13,252 nt of DNA from Gammaproteobacteria bacterium (GTDB taxonomy: Bacteria; Pseudomonadota; Gammaproteobacteria; UBA4575). The DNA lies in contig JAPUHH010000158.1 in the NCBI GenBank assembly GCA_027297825.1, positions 1-13,252 on the forward strand, written 5' to 3'. Within the stretch, counting starts at the first letter, position 1; the number at the start of each line of letters is the position of its first letter. The position numbers and the translations under genes were made by a program. The notes beneath the pieces are model-generated. The model made no database searches, was not told where the DNA came from, and saw nothing but the letters and a program-made list of their open reading frames with translations. Of this stretch, positions 1 to 7,547 are shown piece by piece.

Positions 1-232
1 TGGTGATGCGCTGGGTGATTCACTGTATGAAGCTAGGATATACGTAAGAGGAAAAGTTGCTAGTCTGGGCGCAGATTGTATCGAAAAGCCTATGCAAACT
101 ACGCATAAAACGGAACTAAAGGAATTACTTGATCAGGCCAACCTCTCCAATATCAATGCTGATGAGTTTCGTCGTTATGGTTCAGCAAGAAAACTATATA
201 ACTTTAATATTGATAACGTTGGAGCTTACTAG
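1..232 (+). CDS. mgsB: N-methylglutamate synthase subunit B, 3' end (GXGXG domain)
   Basis: Partial gene: the reading frame enters from the left edge (first full codon at base 2) and ends at TAG 230-232, leaving 76 codons. The visible peptide opens with GDALGDSLYEARIYVRGKVA and continues SLGADC. This is the Gly-rich turn pattern of the GXGXG domain found at the C-terminus of glutamate synthase large subunits and in the stand-alone GlxC/MgsB proteins. The rest is a charged tail that reaches the C-terminus at NVGAY. In the family this subunit has a structural role beside the FMN-binding MgsC and the amidotransferase-like MgsA. The assignment leans on the next gene, mgsC, which starts 12 bases later. 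The upstream part, and mgsA, lie outside the window. Confidence 0.85.
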   Translation, partial: GDALGDSLYEARIYVRGKVASLGADCIEKPMQTTHKTELKELLDQANLSNINADEFRRYGSARKLYNFNIDNVGAY

Positions 233-245
233 AAGAATACTTCTA
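230..245 (+). promoter_or_regulatory. Hairpin spanning the mgsB stop and mgsC start
   Basis: A perfect 6-bp inverted repeat, TAGAAG-AATA-CTTCTA, begins with the mgsB stop codon (230-232) and ends on the A of the mgsC ATG (245). The only purine-rich stretch that could serve as a Shine-Dalgarno site (AGAAG, 231-235) lies in the left arm. If it folds in the mRNA it would hide the mgsC initiation site until a ribosome finishing mgsB opens it, a simple layout for translational coupling of two subunits. The repeat is seen directly; the function is inferred, and such a short AT-rich stem is only marginally stable. Confidence 0.4.
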
Positions 246-1576
246 TGCCACAAGAAAATAACATTAATTCTTGGTTAAAAGAATCAGCTACATTTCCACG
301 ACACGTCATCGCTGAGATTCAACGCGCGGCAAGTACAGGACTGTATGACATTCGTGGGGGTGGTGCTAAACGTCATGTGCCTTCATTTGATGACTTACTT
401 TTTTTAGGTGCCAGCATGTCACGTTACGCACTCGAAGGTTATCGGGAAAAGTGTGATACCAATGTAACTATCGGAACACGCTTTGCAAAAAATCCCATTG
501 AATTAAAAATTCCTATCACAATTGCTGGCATGAGCTTTGGGGCATTATCCGCTCCTGCAAAAGAAGCATTGGGACGCGGTGCAAGTGAAGTAGGCACAAG
601 CACTACGACTGGTGATGGCGGCATGACACCTGAAGAAAGAGGACATTCATCTAAACTTGTATACCAATTACTACCTTCCCGATACGGCATGAATCCAGAT
701 GATCTGCGCAAAGCGGATGCCATTGAAGTTGTTGTTGGCCAAGGTGCTAAACCTGGCGGCGGCGGCATGTTGCTGGGACAAAAAATTAGTGAACGTGTAG
801 CCGGAATGCGAGATTTACCTCAAGGTATAGATCAACGAAGCGCATGTCGACATCCAGATTGGACCGGGCCAGATGACTTACAAATTAAAATACTTGAGCT
901 GCGTGAAATTACCGATTGGAAAAAGCCTATTTATATAAAAGTTGGTGCAACGCGCACCTATTACGACACCATGTTGGCAGTCAAAGCAGGCGCTGATGCA
1001 ATTGTTGTGGATGGGATGCAAGGCGGTACTGCTGCGACTCAAGATGTGTTTATTGAACATGTAGGCATTCCAATTTTACCTGCAGTTAGGTTAGCGGTAG
1101 AAGCACTGACAGAAATGGACATGCATCGTAAAGTTCAACTCATCGTTTCAGGTGGTATACGCAGTGGTGCAGATGTTGCCAAGGCACTCGCACTTGGAGC
1201 AGATGCCGTCGCAATAGGTGTTGCAGCTTTAATTGCGTTGGGCGATAACAGCCCAGAGTATGAAGAAGAATATCGTAAACTTGGAACCTCAGCAGGATAC
1301 TATGATGATTATCAAGATGGCAAAGACCCTGCTGGGATTTCTACTCAAAATGAAGAGCTTGCGAAGCACTTTGATCCTGTACAAGGGGGGCGAAAACTCG
1401 CGAATTATTTACGTGTACTCACACTAGAAACGCAGACACTTGCACGAGCTTGTGGTAAAAGTCATGTACATAATTTAGAACCTGAGGATATGGTTGCCTT
1501 AACACTGGAAGCTGCAGCCATGGCCAAAGTGCCTCTGGCAGGTACAAGCTGGATTCCAGGTGTAAATAATATGTAA
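245..1576 (+). CDS. mgsC: N-methylglutamate synthase subunit C (FMN-binding glutamate synthase domain)
   Basis: Catalytic subunit of N-methylglutamate synthase, 443 residues and full length for the family. It makes N-methylglutamate from gamma-glutamylmethylamide or methylamine plus glutamate. The whole protein is one TIM-barrel glutamate synthase domain. Visible landmarks are the SFGALS segment (97-102), the loop GQGAKPGGGG (165-174, matching the GQGAKPGEGG of GltB), KVGAT (232-236), the FMN-phosphate region VDGMQGGTAA (255-264) and SGGIRSGADV (302-311). The C-terminus carries ARACGKSHVHNLEPEDM (400-416), typical of GlxD/MgsC-type proteins. The only cysteines are C70, C201 and C403, so the three cysteines that hold the 3Fe-4S cluster in GltB are absent: the stretch between ALG (331-333) and ISTQ (365-368) has none. 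No better upstream start exists because mgsB ends just before. Stand-alone glutamate synthase is the alternative, but adjacent gmaS and mgd genes argue against it. Confidence 0.92.
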   Translation: MPQENNINSWLKESATFPRHVIAEIQRAASTGLYDIRGGGAKRHVPSFDDLLFLGASMSRYALEGYREKCDTNVTIGTRFAKNPIELKIPITIAGMSFGALSAPAKEALGRGASEVGTSTTTGDGGMTPEERGHSSKLVYQLLPSRYGMNPDDLRKADAIEVVVGQGAKPGGGGMLLGQKISERVAGMRDLPQGIDQRSACRHPDWTGPDDLQIKILELREITDWKKPIYIKVGATRTYYDTMLAVKAGADAIVVDGMQGGTAATQDVFIEHVGIPILPAVRLAVEALTEMDMHRKVQLIVSGGIRSGADVAKALALGADAVAIGVAALIALGDNSPEYEEEYRKLGTSAGYYDDYQDGKDPAGISTQNEELAKHFDPVQGGRKLANYLRVLTLETQTLARACGKSHVHNLEPEDMVALTLEAAAMAKVPLAGTSWIPGVNNM

Positions 1577-1598
1577 GGTAGTGAGAATATTATTAGCG

Positions 1599-1627
1599 TT
1601 TTCTTGGAATTAGTTATTAATTATAAA
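1599..1627 (+). promoter_or_regulatory. Possible weak promoter in the mgsC-gmaS gap
   Basis: TATAAA (1622-1627, five of six matches to the -10 consensus) lies 17 bases after TTTTCT (1599-1604, three of six matches to -35). It sits in the 79-base gap ahead of gmaS. The -35 is poor and the DNA is AT-rich, so this is only a candidate for extra gmaS-mgd transcription. Confidence 0.22.
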
Positions 1628-1643
1628 TGCAAAAAATAGCAAA

Positions 1644-1650
1644 GGGAGAG
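1644..1650 (+). promoter_or_regulatory. Ribosome binding site of gmaS
   Basis: GGGAGAG ends five bases before the gmaS ATG at 1656. It is the clearest Shine-Dalgarno sequence in the metabolic operon; most other genes here have weak or unrecognisable ones. It fixes the gmaS start and suggests that this ATP-dependent first step is translated independently of mgsC. Confidence 0.6.
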
Positions 1651-1655
1651 TCATC

Positions 1656-2963
1656 ATGGCCCAAGATTTAGCACAATTAGCGAAAACTAAGGGGATAAAA
1701 TACTTTCTAATCAGCTTTGTTGATTTGTTTGGTGTGCTACGAGCAAAGCTTGTACCTGCACGAGCAATTAAGGGCATGCAAAAAAATGGTGCAGGCTTTG
1801 CAGGCTTTGCGGCTTGGTTAGACTTAAGCCCTGCAGATTCGGATATGTTTGGAGTCCCCGATCCGGAAAGCCTCATTCAATTACCCTGGAATCCTGAAAT
1901 TGGTTGGCTTGCCGCAGATCTTTGGATGAATGGCAAAGAAATAGAGGCTTCTCCACGGGTTGCATTAAAAAAGCAAATTGCGAAAGCGCAAAAAAAGGGT
2001 TACCGAGTAAAAACAGGTGTCGAATGTGAATTCTTTCTTGTAAATCAAGACGGAACAGAACTATTTGATCCTTACGATACACAGTCAAAACCCTGCTATG
2101 ACCAACAAGCGTTGATGCGCCGTTATCCCATTGTAAAAGAAATCTGTGATTGCATGTTAGATCTTGGCTGGGGCCCATACCAAAATGATCACGAAGATGC
2201 CAATGGTCAGTTTGAAATGAATTGGGATTATAACGATGTATTGCTTACCGCGGATCGACATGTATTTTTTAAATACATGACCAAAACGATTGCAGAAAAT
2301 CACGATATGCGGGCCACATTTATGCCTAAACCGTTTGCTAATTTAACTGGCAATGGCTGCCATTCACATATTTCTATTTGGGATAAAACCGGCAAGAAAA
2401 ATTTATTTTTAAGCAAGACAGACGAGCTTGGCTTATCTAAATTAGCTTATCAATTTCTGGGTGGCATCATGGAGCATGCGGATTCCATGTGTGCATTCTT
2501 AAATCCAACTGTTAACAGCTACAAAAGGATCAATGCCCCACGTACCACTTCTGGTGCAACATGGTCCCCAAGTTCAATCACCTATACGGGCAACAATCGC
2601 ACCCACATGATTCGCGTTCCTGATGACGGCCGGTTTGAATTGCGTCTGATGGATGGCGCAACGAACCCTTACCTTTCACAAGCAGCTATCATTGCAGCTG
2701 GTCTCGAAGGAATTAAAAATAAGCGTGATCCAGGTGAGCCTAGCCATATAAATATGTATGAAGAAGGCCACAAGATTCTCTCCGCAAAAAAACTTCCTTC
2801 TAATCTATTGGATGCATTGCGTTTATTAGAGAAAAATAAAATATTAAAAGAAGAACTTGGTGCAGACCTCATCGAGGCCTACGTTAAATTAAAGATGATG
2901 GAATGGAATCAATTCACAAACCATCTAAGCGAATGGGAAAAACAAACTACACTCGACTGTTGA
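1656..2963 (+). CDS. gmaS: Gamma-glutamylmethylamide synthetase (GmaS)
   Basis: Cytoplasmic ligase of 435 residues in the glutamine synthetase superfamily. It joins methylamine to the side-chain carboxylate of glutamate with ATP hydrolysis, the entry step of the NMG pathway. N-terminal beta-grasp domain: SFVDLFGVLRAK (20-31). Catalytic domain: metal-binding acids E123 and E125 in VECEFF, E180 and E187 in NDHEDANGQFEMNW, the active-site histidine loop GNGCHSHIS (232-240), NSYKRI (287-292), GNNRTHMIR (312-320), and the glutamate/arginine pair of RFELRLMDGATNP (326-338). The histidine loop is two residues shorter than the GNGSGMHCHMS of ordinary bacterial GlnA. The segment where GlnA carries its adenylylated tyrosine (KNLYDLPPEE) reads HINMYEEGHK (364-373), so that control is probably absent. 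A plain glutamine synthetase or another gamma-glutamylamide ligase is the alternative, but position between mgsC and mgdA makes GmaS very likely. Confidence 0.93.
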   Translation: MAQDLAQLAKTKGIKYFLISFVDLFGVLRAKLVPARAIKGMQKNGAGFAGFAAWLDLSPADSDMFGVPDPESLIQLPWNPEIGWLAADLWMNGKEIEASPRVALKKQIAKAQKKGYRVKTGVECEFFLVNQDGTELFDPYDTQSKPCYDQQALMRRYPIVKEICDCMLDLGWGPYQNDHEDANGQFEMNWDYNDVLLTADRHVFFKYMTKTIAENHDMRATFMPKPFANLTGNGCHSHISIWDKTGKKNLFLSKTDELGLSKLAYQFLGGIMEHADSMCAFLNPTVNSYKRINAPRTTSGATWSPSSITYTGNNRTHMIRVPDDGRFELRLMDGATNPYLSQAAIIAAGLEGIKNKRDPGEPSHINMYEEGHKILSAKKLPSNLLDALRLLEKNKILKEELGADLIEAYVKLKMMEWNQFTNHLSEWEKQTTLDC

Positions 2964-2975
2964 TTGGTAATGATT

Positions 2976-3006
2976 GAATATACAGCGCAATTTTTTTTCA
3001 TGTATA
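2976..3006 (+). repeat. Short inverted repeat in the gmaS-mgdA gap
   Basis: TATACA and TGTATA are perfect reverse complements flanking about 18 bases that include a run of eight T. The T run lies in the loop rather than after the stem, so this is not a normal intrinsic terminator. The right arm continues as TATAAC, a good -10-like hexamer, but no suitable -35 precedes it. The 91-base gap holds nothing else I recognise, and mgdA has no visible Shine-Dalgarno site. Confidence 0.2.
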
Positions 3007-3054
3007 ACTTCATTTAACATGTGTGCTTTTGCTTAACCTAACTTGTAACAAAAA

Positions 3055-4296
3055 ATGCCCTTCAGTCTACTTAAATATGGCTTTAGTAAAGTACATCCTT
3101 CTGAACGGCATTTTCAAAACCTTGCCGAACTAAAGTCTAGCTATGATGTAGTTATTGTAGGCGGCGGCGGCCATGGTTTAGCAACTGCTTACTACCTTGC
3201 CAAGCAATGGGGCATTACCAATGTTGCAGTTTTAGAGAAAGGCTACCTCGCAGGAGGCAATACAGCCAGAAACACTGCAATTATTCGTTCTAATTATCTT
3301 ACGCCGGAAGGTGTGCGTTTTTATGATGAATCAATAAAGCTATTTCAAAACTTAAGCAACGAATTTGATTACAACATTCTTTATTCAGAAAGAGGCCATC
3401 TGACCCTAGCCCATACTGATGCTGCAATGCGAACTTCACGTTGGCGCGCTGAAGTGAATAAACATCTTGGAGTTAATTCAGAAGTTGTTTATCCAGATGA
3501 ACTTGCGAAGTTATGCCCACACTTAAATTTAAGTCAAAAAGTTCGTTATCCAATTATGGGCGCATTGCACCACCCACCTGGAGCGATCGCAAGACATGAT
3601 GCGGTAGCGTGGGGATATGCACGCGGTGCTTCAGATCGTGGAGTTGAAATACACACCCATACAGAAGTTACCGGCTTCAATTTTGAGAATGGACGTGTCA
3701 TTGGCGTAAAAACCAATCGTGGTGATATTCGCTGTGGAAAAGTTTTACAGGCTGTGGCTGGATTAAGCTCTGAAGTCTCAAAACTTGCCGGATTCAAACT
3801 ACCAATTAAATCAATCCCATTACAAGCTTGTGTCTCGGAACCCGTAAAACCATTTTTAGATATTATTGTCGTTTCGGGATCGTTGCATGTTTATGTTTCA
3901 CAATCATCGCGCGGGGAATTAGTCATGGGTTCAGCAAGCGACCCTTATCCTCTTTATTCCACACGATCAACCTTAGAATTTAAGGAAGAGTTGATGATGC
4001 ATCTATTAGAACTTTTTCCGTTTGTAGGAAAATTAAAACTCTTACGTCAATGGGCGGGGACCGCAGATATGACCCCCGATTTTAGTCCAGTTATGGGAAT
4101 CACCCCGATACAAAACTACTATATCGATGCCGGCTGGGGTACTTGGGGCTTTAAAGCAACACCAGTTTGCGGCACGCGCATGGCGGAAACATTAGCCACC
4201 GATAAAGTTCCCGATTTAATCAAACCGTTTGAATTAGAACGCTTCTATAGATTTGATCAACTGGGTGAACGTGGTGCTGCTTCTGTGGGCCATTAA
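3055..4296 (+). CDS. mgdA: N-methylglutamate dehydrogenase subunit A (sarcosine oxidase beta-type)
   Basis: Flavoprotein subunit of 413 residues that oxidises the N-methyl group of N-methylglutamate; a member of the DAO/SoxB family. The N-terminus has the Rossmann dinucleotide motif VVIVGGGGHGLATAYYLA (32-49) followed by the acidic strand end VLEKG (59-63), which binds FAD. GNTARNTAIIRSNY (68-81) is the family's flavin-proximal segment. IARHDAVAWGYARGA (178-192) matches the segment of sarcosine oxidase beta whose histidine carries covalent FMN; here it is H181. The C-terminal part has MTPDFSPVMG (339-348) and DAGWGTWGFKATP (358-370), the usual FAD-domain closure. The start is supported by the FSLLK opening typical of the family, though no Shine-Dalgarno site is visible. 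It is the first of the mgdABCD set, in the same order as soxBDAG. Ordinary sarcosine oxidase is the alternative; linkage to mgsC and gmaS favours NMG dehydrogenase. Confidence 0.9.
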   Translation: MPFSLLKYGFSKVHPSERHFQNLAELKSSYDVVIVGGGGHGLATAYYLAKQWGITNVAVLEKGYLAGGNTARNTAIIRSNYLTPEGVRFYDESIKLFQNLSNEFDYNILYSERGHLTLAHTDAAMRTSRWRAEVNKHLGVNSEVVYPDELAKLCPHLNLSQKVRYPIMGALHHPPGAIARHDAVAWGYARGASDRGVEIHTHTEVTGFNFENGRVIGVKTNRGDIRCGKVLQAVAGLSSEVSKLAGFKLPIKSIPLQACVSEPVKPFLDIIVVSGSLHVYVSQSSRGELVMGSASDPYPLYSTRSTLEFKEELMMHLLELFPFVGKLKLLRQWAGTADMTPDFSPVMGITPIQNYYIDAGWGTWGFKATPVCGTRMAETLATDKVPDLIKPFELERFYRFDQLGERGAASVGH

Positions 4297-4327
4297 TGAT
4301 TAATTTATATACAAGAAGTTCTTAGCA

Positions 4328-4618
4328 ATGAAATTAATGCCCTGCCCTATAAATGGTCTGCGTAACATCTCTGAATTTATTTGTGGCGGTGAAGTAGAAA
4401 CCATGCCCGATCCCTCAACGGGTAGCGACCAAGAATGGGCAGAGTATTTATTCATTGAAAATAATACCAAAGGTGTTGTGCGCGAATGGTGGATGCATAC
4501 ACCAACTTCATATTGGTTCATTGCGGAACGCAATACCGAAACAGAGGAAATCATTAAAACCTATCCAGCCTCTGATATATTTAAGCAACGTGTAGATTTC
4601 ACTCAGAACAAGTCATAG
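4328..4618 (+). CDS. mgdB: N-methylglutamate dehydrogenase subunit B (sarcosine oxidase delta-type)
   Basis: Small subunit of 96 residues, homologous to SoxD of heterotetrameric sarcosine oxidase. The family pattern is clear: CPINGLRNISEF (6-17), EWAEYLFIENNTKG (36-49), REWWMHTPTSYWFIAERNT (52-70). In sarcosine oxidase this subunit binds a structural zinc through Cys6, Cys9, His59 and Cys63. Here the first cysteine (C6) and the histidine (H57) are present, but the second cysteine is N9 and the last is S61, so the site cannot form in the classical way. C19 is the only other cysteine. The gene starts 31 bases after mgdA behind a weak AAGAAG (4313-4318) and ends two bases before mgdC. The residue changes may be a trait of NMG dehydrogenases rather than of this strain. 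Confidence 0.88.
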   Translation: MKLMPCPINGLRNISEFICGGEVETMPDPSTGSDQEWAEYLFIENNTKGVVREWWMHTPTSYWFIAERNTETEEIIKTYPASDIFKQRVDFTQNKS

Positions 4619-4620
4619 CA

Positions 4621-7545
4621 ATGGGTGATAACTTTACTATGCGCTTACCCAAACCAAAAGGCTTGTATCTTGACCGAAGCAAAACAATAACATTTGTGTT
4701 TGCGGGTAAACATTATCAAGGCTTACAAGGCGATTCGATTGCTAGCGCATTGGCCGCGAACAATGAACGCTTATTATCTCGTTCTTTTAAGTATCATCGA
4801 CCTCGCGGCATATTAACAATGGCGGGCCGCGATGCAAACACATTAGTACAAGTCGAAGATGAGCCCAATGTACGTGCGGATACCTATGCAATCACAGAAG
4901 GTCTAGAAGTCTTTGCACAAAATGTCTATGGAAGTTTAGAAAATGACTGGGGCAGATTTATTGAGCATATAGGTCGATTCTTACCCGTCGGTTTTTATTA
5001 CAAAGCCTTTTACAAACCAAAAGGTATTTGGAAATACTGGGATACCATCATTCGTAACTTTGCAGGACTAGGCAAAGTGGATGTCAATGCCACACCTTAT
5101 GCAAGTGACAAAGCTTATCGGTTTTGTGATGTAGTAGTGATAGGAGGAGGTCCCGCAGGATTAAGTGCGGCACTACAAGCTGCAAATGCAGGCGCAGAGG
5201 TTATTTTAGTCGATGAAAACCAACTGTTAGGCGGATCCTTAAATTATGTAAGATTTAATTCTAATAACAGTCAAACTTTATTAACGCGAGAAAAACTTGT
5301 AAATGCAGTAACTAACCACCCTGCTATTAATATTTACACGAACGCAATGTGTACAGGTTGGTTTGCAGATAATTGGCTCGCCATTATGTGCGAGCAACGC
5401 ATGCTAAAACTACGTTCACAGGTAGTCGTCGCTGCAACCGGTTCAATTGAACAACCTGCTATATTTCGAAATAACGACTTACCCGGCGTGATGCTCGGTT
5501 CAGCAGCACAGCGTTTAATATATTTATATGGCGTTGCGCCAGGAAAACTGGCAGTGGTGCTGACCGGCAATGATGATGGCTATGGTGTTGCACTAGATTT
5601 AATTGATAGTGGTATCGAGGTACAAGCAATTGTAGAAATGCGCACAACACCTAGCCATTCTTCTTTAGCAGCTGCAATCAATGCAAAGAATATCCGCATA
5701 CTACAAGGATATACCGTATATGAGGCTATTCCTGGAGCAGGTAAACGCAGTATAACGCATGCTGTAATACATCAAATTTCTAGCGAAGGCACTGTAAATG
5801 AAAATTCCCATAAGATTGCATGTGATTTAATTTGTATGTCAGCTGGATATACACCGGCCGCACAACTACTTTGCCACTCTGGTGGTCAATTAAAATACGA
5901 TGAAGCAGACGCCATATTAAAAGTTACACAGCTGCCTGCACATGGCCAATCCGTAGCTGCGGGATCGTTAAATTCTGTGTTTGAAATTGATGCAGTTCTT
6001 GCAGATGGTAAATATGCAGGTTGGCTAGCCGCAACAAATGCGGGCTTTCCTAACAATGAGCCAGCTAACGTGCCTCATCATGTGGGCGCTCAAGGACAAA
6101 ATTATCCTTGGCCCATTTTCCCCCATCCAAAAGGAAGAGATTTCATTGATGTTGATGAAGATTTACAAGTCAAAGACATCGTCAATGCAGTTAAAGATGG
6201 TTACGATGATTTAGAGCTAGTAAAACGCTATTCGACCGTAGTAATGGGGCCCTCACAAGGAAGACAGTCGGCATTAAACAATATGCGCTTAGTCACAAAA
6301 GAAGCCAATCGTTCACTCAACGGCATCACCATTACGACGCAAAGACCTCCCTACTCACCAGAATTTATTCAACATCTTGTAGGCAAGGCCTTCCAGCCTG
6401 TAAAACACACGGCTATACATTATCGACATCTAGAATGTAACGCACAAATGATGTCAGCAGGATTATGGTTGCGTCCTGCTTATTATGGTAATCCAGAAAA
6501 TAAAGACACCTGCATTGAAAAAGAAAATTTAGCAGTACGAAATAATGTCGGCATAGTAGATGTTTCAACATTAGGGAAATTAGAAATTCGTGGCCCAGAT
6601 GCTGCAGAATTTCTAAATAGAATGTACACCTTTGCCTATGCAAAACAACTGATACATCGTTCACGCTATGTCTTAATGACGGATTCTACTGGTGTCATCA
6701 TCGACGATGGAGTGGCTTGTCGTTTAGGCGAACATCATTTTTACGTTACTGCAACTACCGGAGGTGTAGATGGTGTATACCGAAATATGTTACGTTGGAA
6801 TACTGAGTGGAATCTTAACCTCGACATAGCCAACGTCACCGCAGCCTATGCAGCAGTGAATTTGGCGGGGCCCAACTCTCGTGATGTACTAAGTTGCTTA
6901 ACTGATGATATTGAACTAAGCGCTCAACAGTTTTCTGATATGGAGGTGCGCACCGGTCATATCGCAAAAATCCCTGCACGTATACTTCGCGTCGGCTTTG
7001 TAGGCGAACTAGGTTATGAAATTCATGTGCCCGCTAATCAAGGCGAGGCATTGTGGGATGCTCTAATGAAAACAGGAGAGGAATTTGAAATTCGTCCCTT
7101 TGGTGTTGAAGCACAGCGTTTATTACGTCTTGAAAAAGGACACATAATAGTCAACCAAGACACTGATGGCTTAACCATTCCACAAGAAACTAATATGGGA
7201 TGGGCCATTGCGCAGAAAAAACCATTTTATATGGGCAAGAGAGCAATTGATGTAATGAGCGCCCGCTCACTCGACCGCCTATTAGTTGGATTTACCATGC
7301 CTTCCGACGCTCCTCTTCCAGAAGAATGCAATCTTGTAGTAAACAACAATGAAATAACTGGGCGTGTCACTTCTGTTGCCTACTCACCAACATTGAAAAG
7401 CATTATAGGGCTAGCTTTTGTCTCGCCAGATCAGTCTGAAATTGGAAAACAGTTTAATATTAAACTCTCTAATTCTGCAATCGTGAAAGCTACAGTTTGT
7501 CCCACGCCTTTCTATGATCCAGAAAACAAACGTCAAGAGATGTAA
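4621..7545 (+). CDS. mgdC: N-methylglutamate dehydrogenase subunit C (sarcosine oxidase alpha-type)
   Basis: Largest subunit, 974 residues, the normal length for SoxA-type proteins. Domains in order: an N-terminal ferredoxin-like fold (about 20-90, with SRSFKYHRPRG at 53-63) that has no cysteines before C169 and so no cluster; a pyridine-nucleotide-binding flavoprotein domain with VVVIGGGPAGLSAALQAA (171-188), VDEN (197-200) and AATGSIEQP (271-279); a linker with VDEDLQVKDI and LVKRYSTVVMGPSQGR (511-548); and a C-terminal GcvT-like, folate-binding domain (about 615-970) with LEIRGPDAAEFLNR (654-667), VGFVGELGYEIHVP (791-804), FGVEAQRLLRLEKGH (827-841) and YSPTL (921-925). In sarcosine oxidase the last domain passes the one-carbon unit to tetrahydrofolate. 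The gene begins two bases after mgdB and ends two bases before mgdD, so the three are probably translated in series. A second methionine (M7) is a possible alternative start. Confidence 0.92.
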   Translation: MGDNFTMRLPKPKGLYLDRSKTITFVFAGKHYQGLQGDSIASALAANNERLLSRSFKYHRPRGILTMAGRDANTLVQVEDEPNVRADTYAITEGLEVFAQNVYGSLENDWGRFIEHIGRFLPVGFYYKAFYKPKGIWKYWDTIIRNFAGLGKVDVNATPYASDKAYRFCDVVVIGGGPAGLSAALQAANAGAEVILVDENQLLGGSLNYVRFNSNNSQTLLTREKLVNAVTNHPAINIYTNAMCTGWFADNWLAIMCEQRMLKLRSQVVVAATGSIEQPAIFRNNDLPGVMLGSAAQRLIYLYGVAPGKLAVVLTGNDDGYGVALDLIDSGIEVQAIVEMRTTPSHSSLAAAINAKNIRILQGYTVYEAIPGAGKRSITHAVIHQISSEGTVNENSHKIACDLICMSAGYTPAAQLLCHSGGQLKYDEADAILKVTQLPAHGQSVAAGSLNSVFEIDAVLADGKYAGWLAATNAGFPNNEPANVPHHVGAQGQNYPWPIFPHPKGRDFIDVDEDLQVKDIVNAVKDGYDDLELVKRYSTVVMGPSQGRQSALNNMRLVTKEANRSLNGITITTQRPPYSPEFIQHLVGKAFQPVKHTAIHYRHLECNAQMMSAGLWLRPAYYGNPENKDTCIEKENLAVRNNVGIVDVSTLGKLEIRGPDAAEFLNRMYTFAYAKQLIHRSRYVLMTDSTGVIIDDGVACRLGEHHFYVTATTGGVDGVYRNMLRWNTEWNLNLDIANVTAAYAAVNLAGPNSRDVLSCLTDDIELSAQQFSDMEVRTGHIAKIPARILRVGFVGELGYEIHVPANQGEALWDALMKTGEEFEIRPFGVEAQRLLRLEKGHIIVNQDTDGLTIPQETNMGWAIAQKKPFYMGKRAIDVMSARSLDRLLVGFTMPSDAPLPEECNLVVNNNEITGRVTSVAYSPTLKSIIGLAFVSPDQSEIGKQFNIKLSNSAIVKATVCPTPFYDPENKRQEM

Positions 7546-7547
7546 CC

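Noticed and set aside
439..768. Open frame of 109 codons on the - strand inside mgsC
   Set aside because: It lies wholly within a well-supported gene, has no recognisable motif or ribosome site, and its composition is that of an antisense shadow. Similar frames at 1873-2178, 3546-3797 and 4300-4554 were dropped for the same reason.
245..2963. mgsC and gmaS as ordinary glutamate synthase and glutamine synthetase for ammonia assimilation
   Set aside because: MgsC lacks the cluster cysteines of GltB and occurs as a separate GlxD-like protein after a GXGXG subunit; GmaS lacks the GlnA adenylylation segment; both sit in one unit with the four NMG dehydrogenase subunits.
2991..3000. T run after gmaS as an intrinsic terminator
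   Set aside because: The eight T residues fall in the loop of the only nearby inverted repeat and no GC-containing stem precedes them, so the operon probably continues into mgdA.
4678..4893. A 2Fe-2S ferredoxin domain at the MgdC N-terminus
   Set aside because: The fold resembles the ferredoxin-like domain of SoxA-type proteins, but there is no cysteine before residue 169, so no cluster can be bound there.
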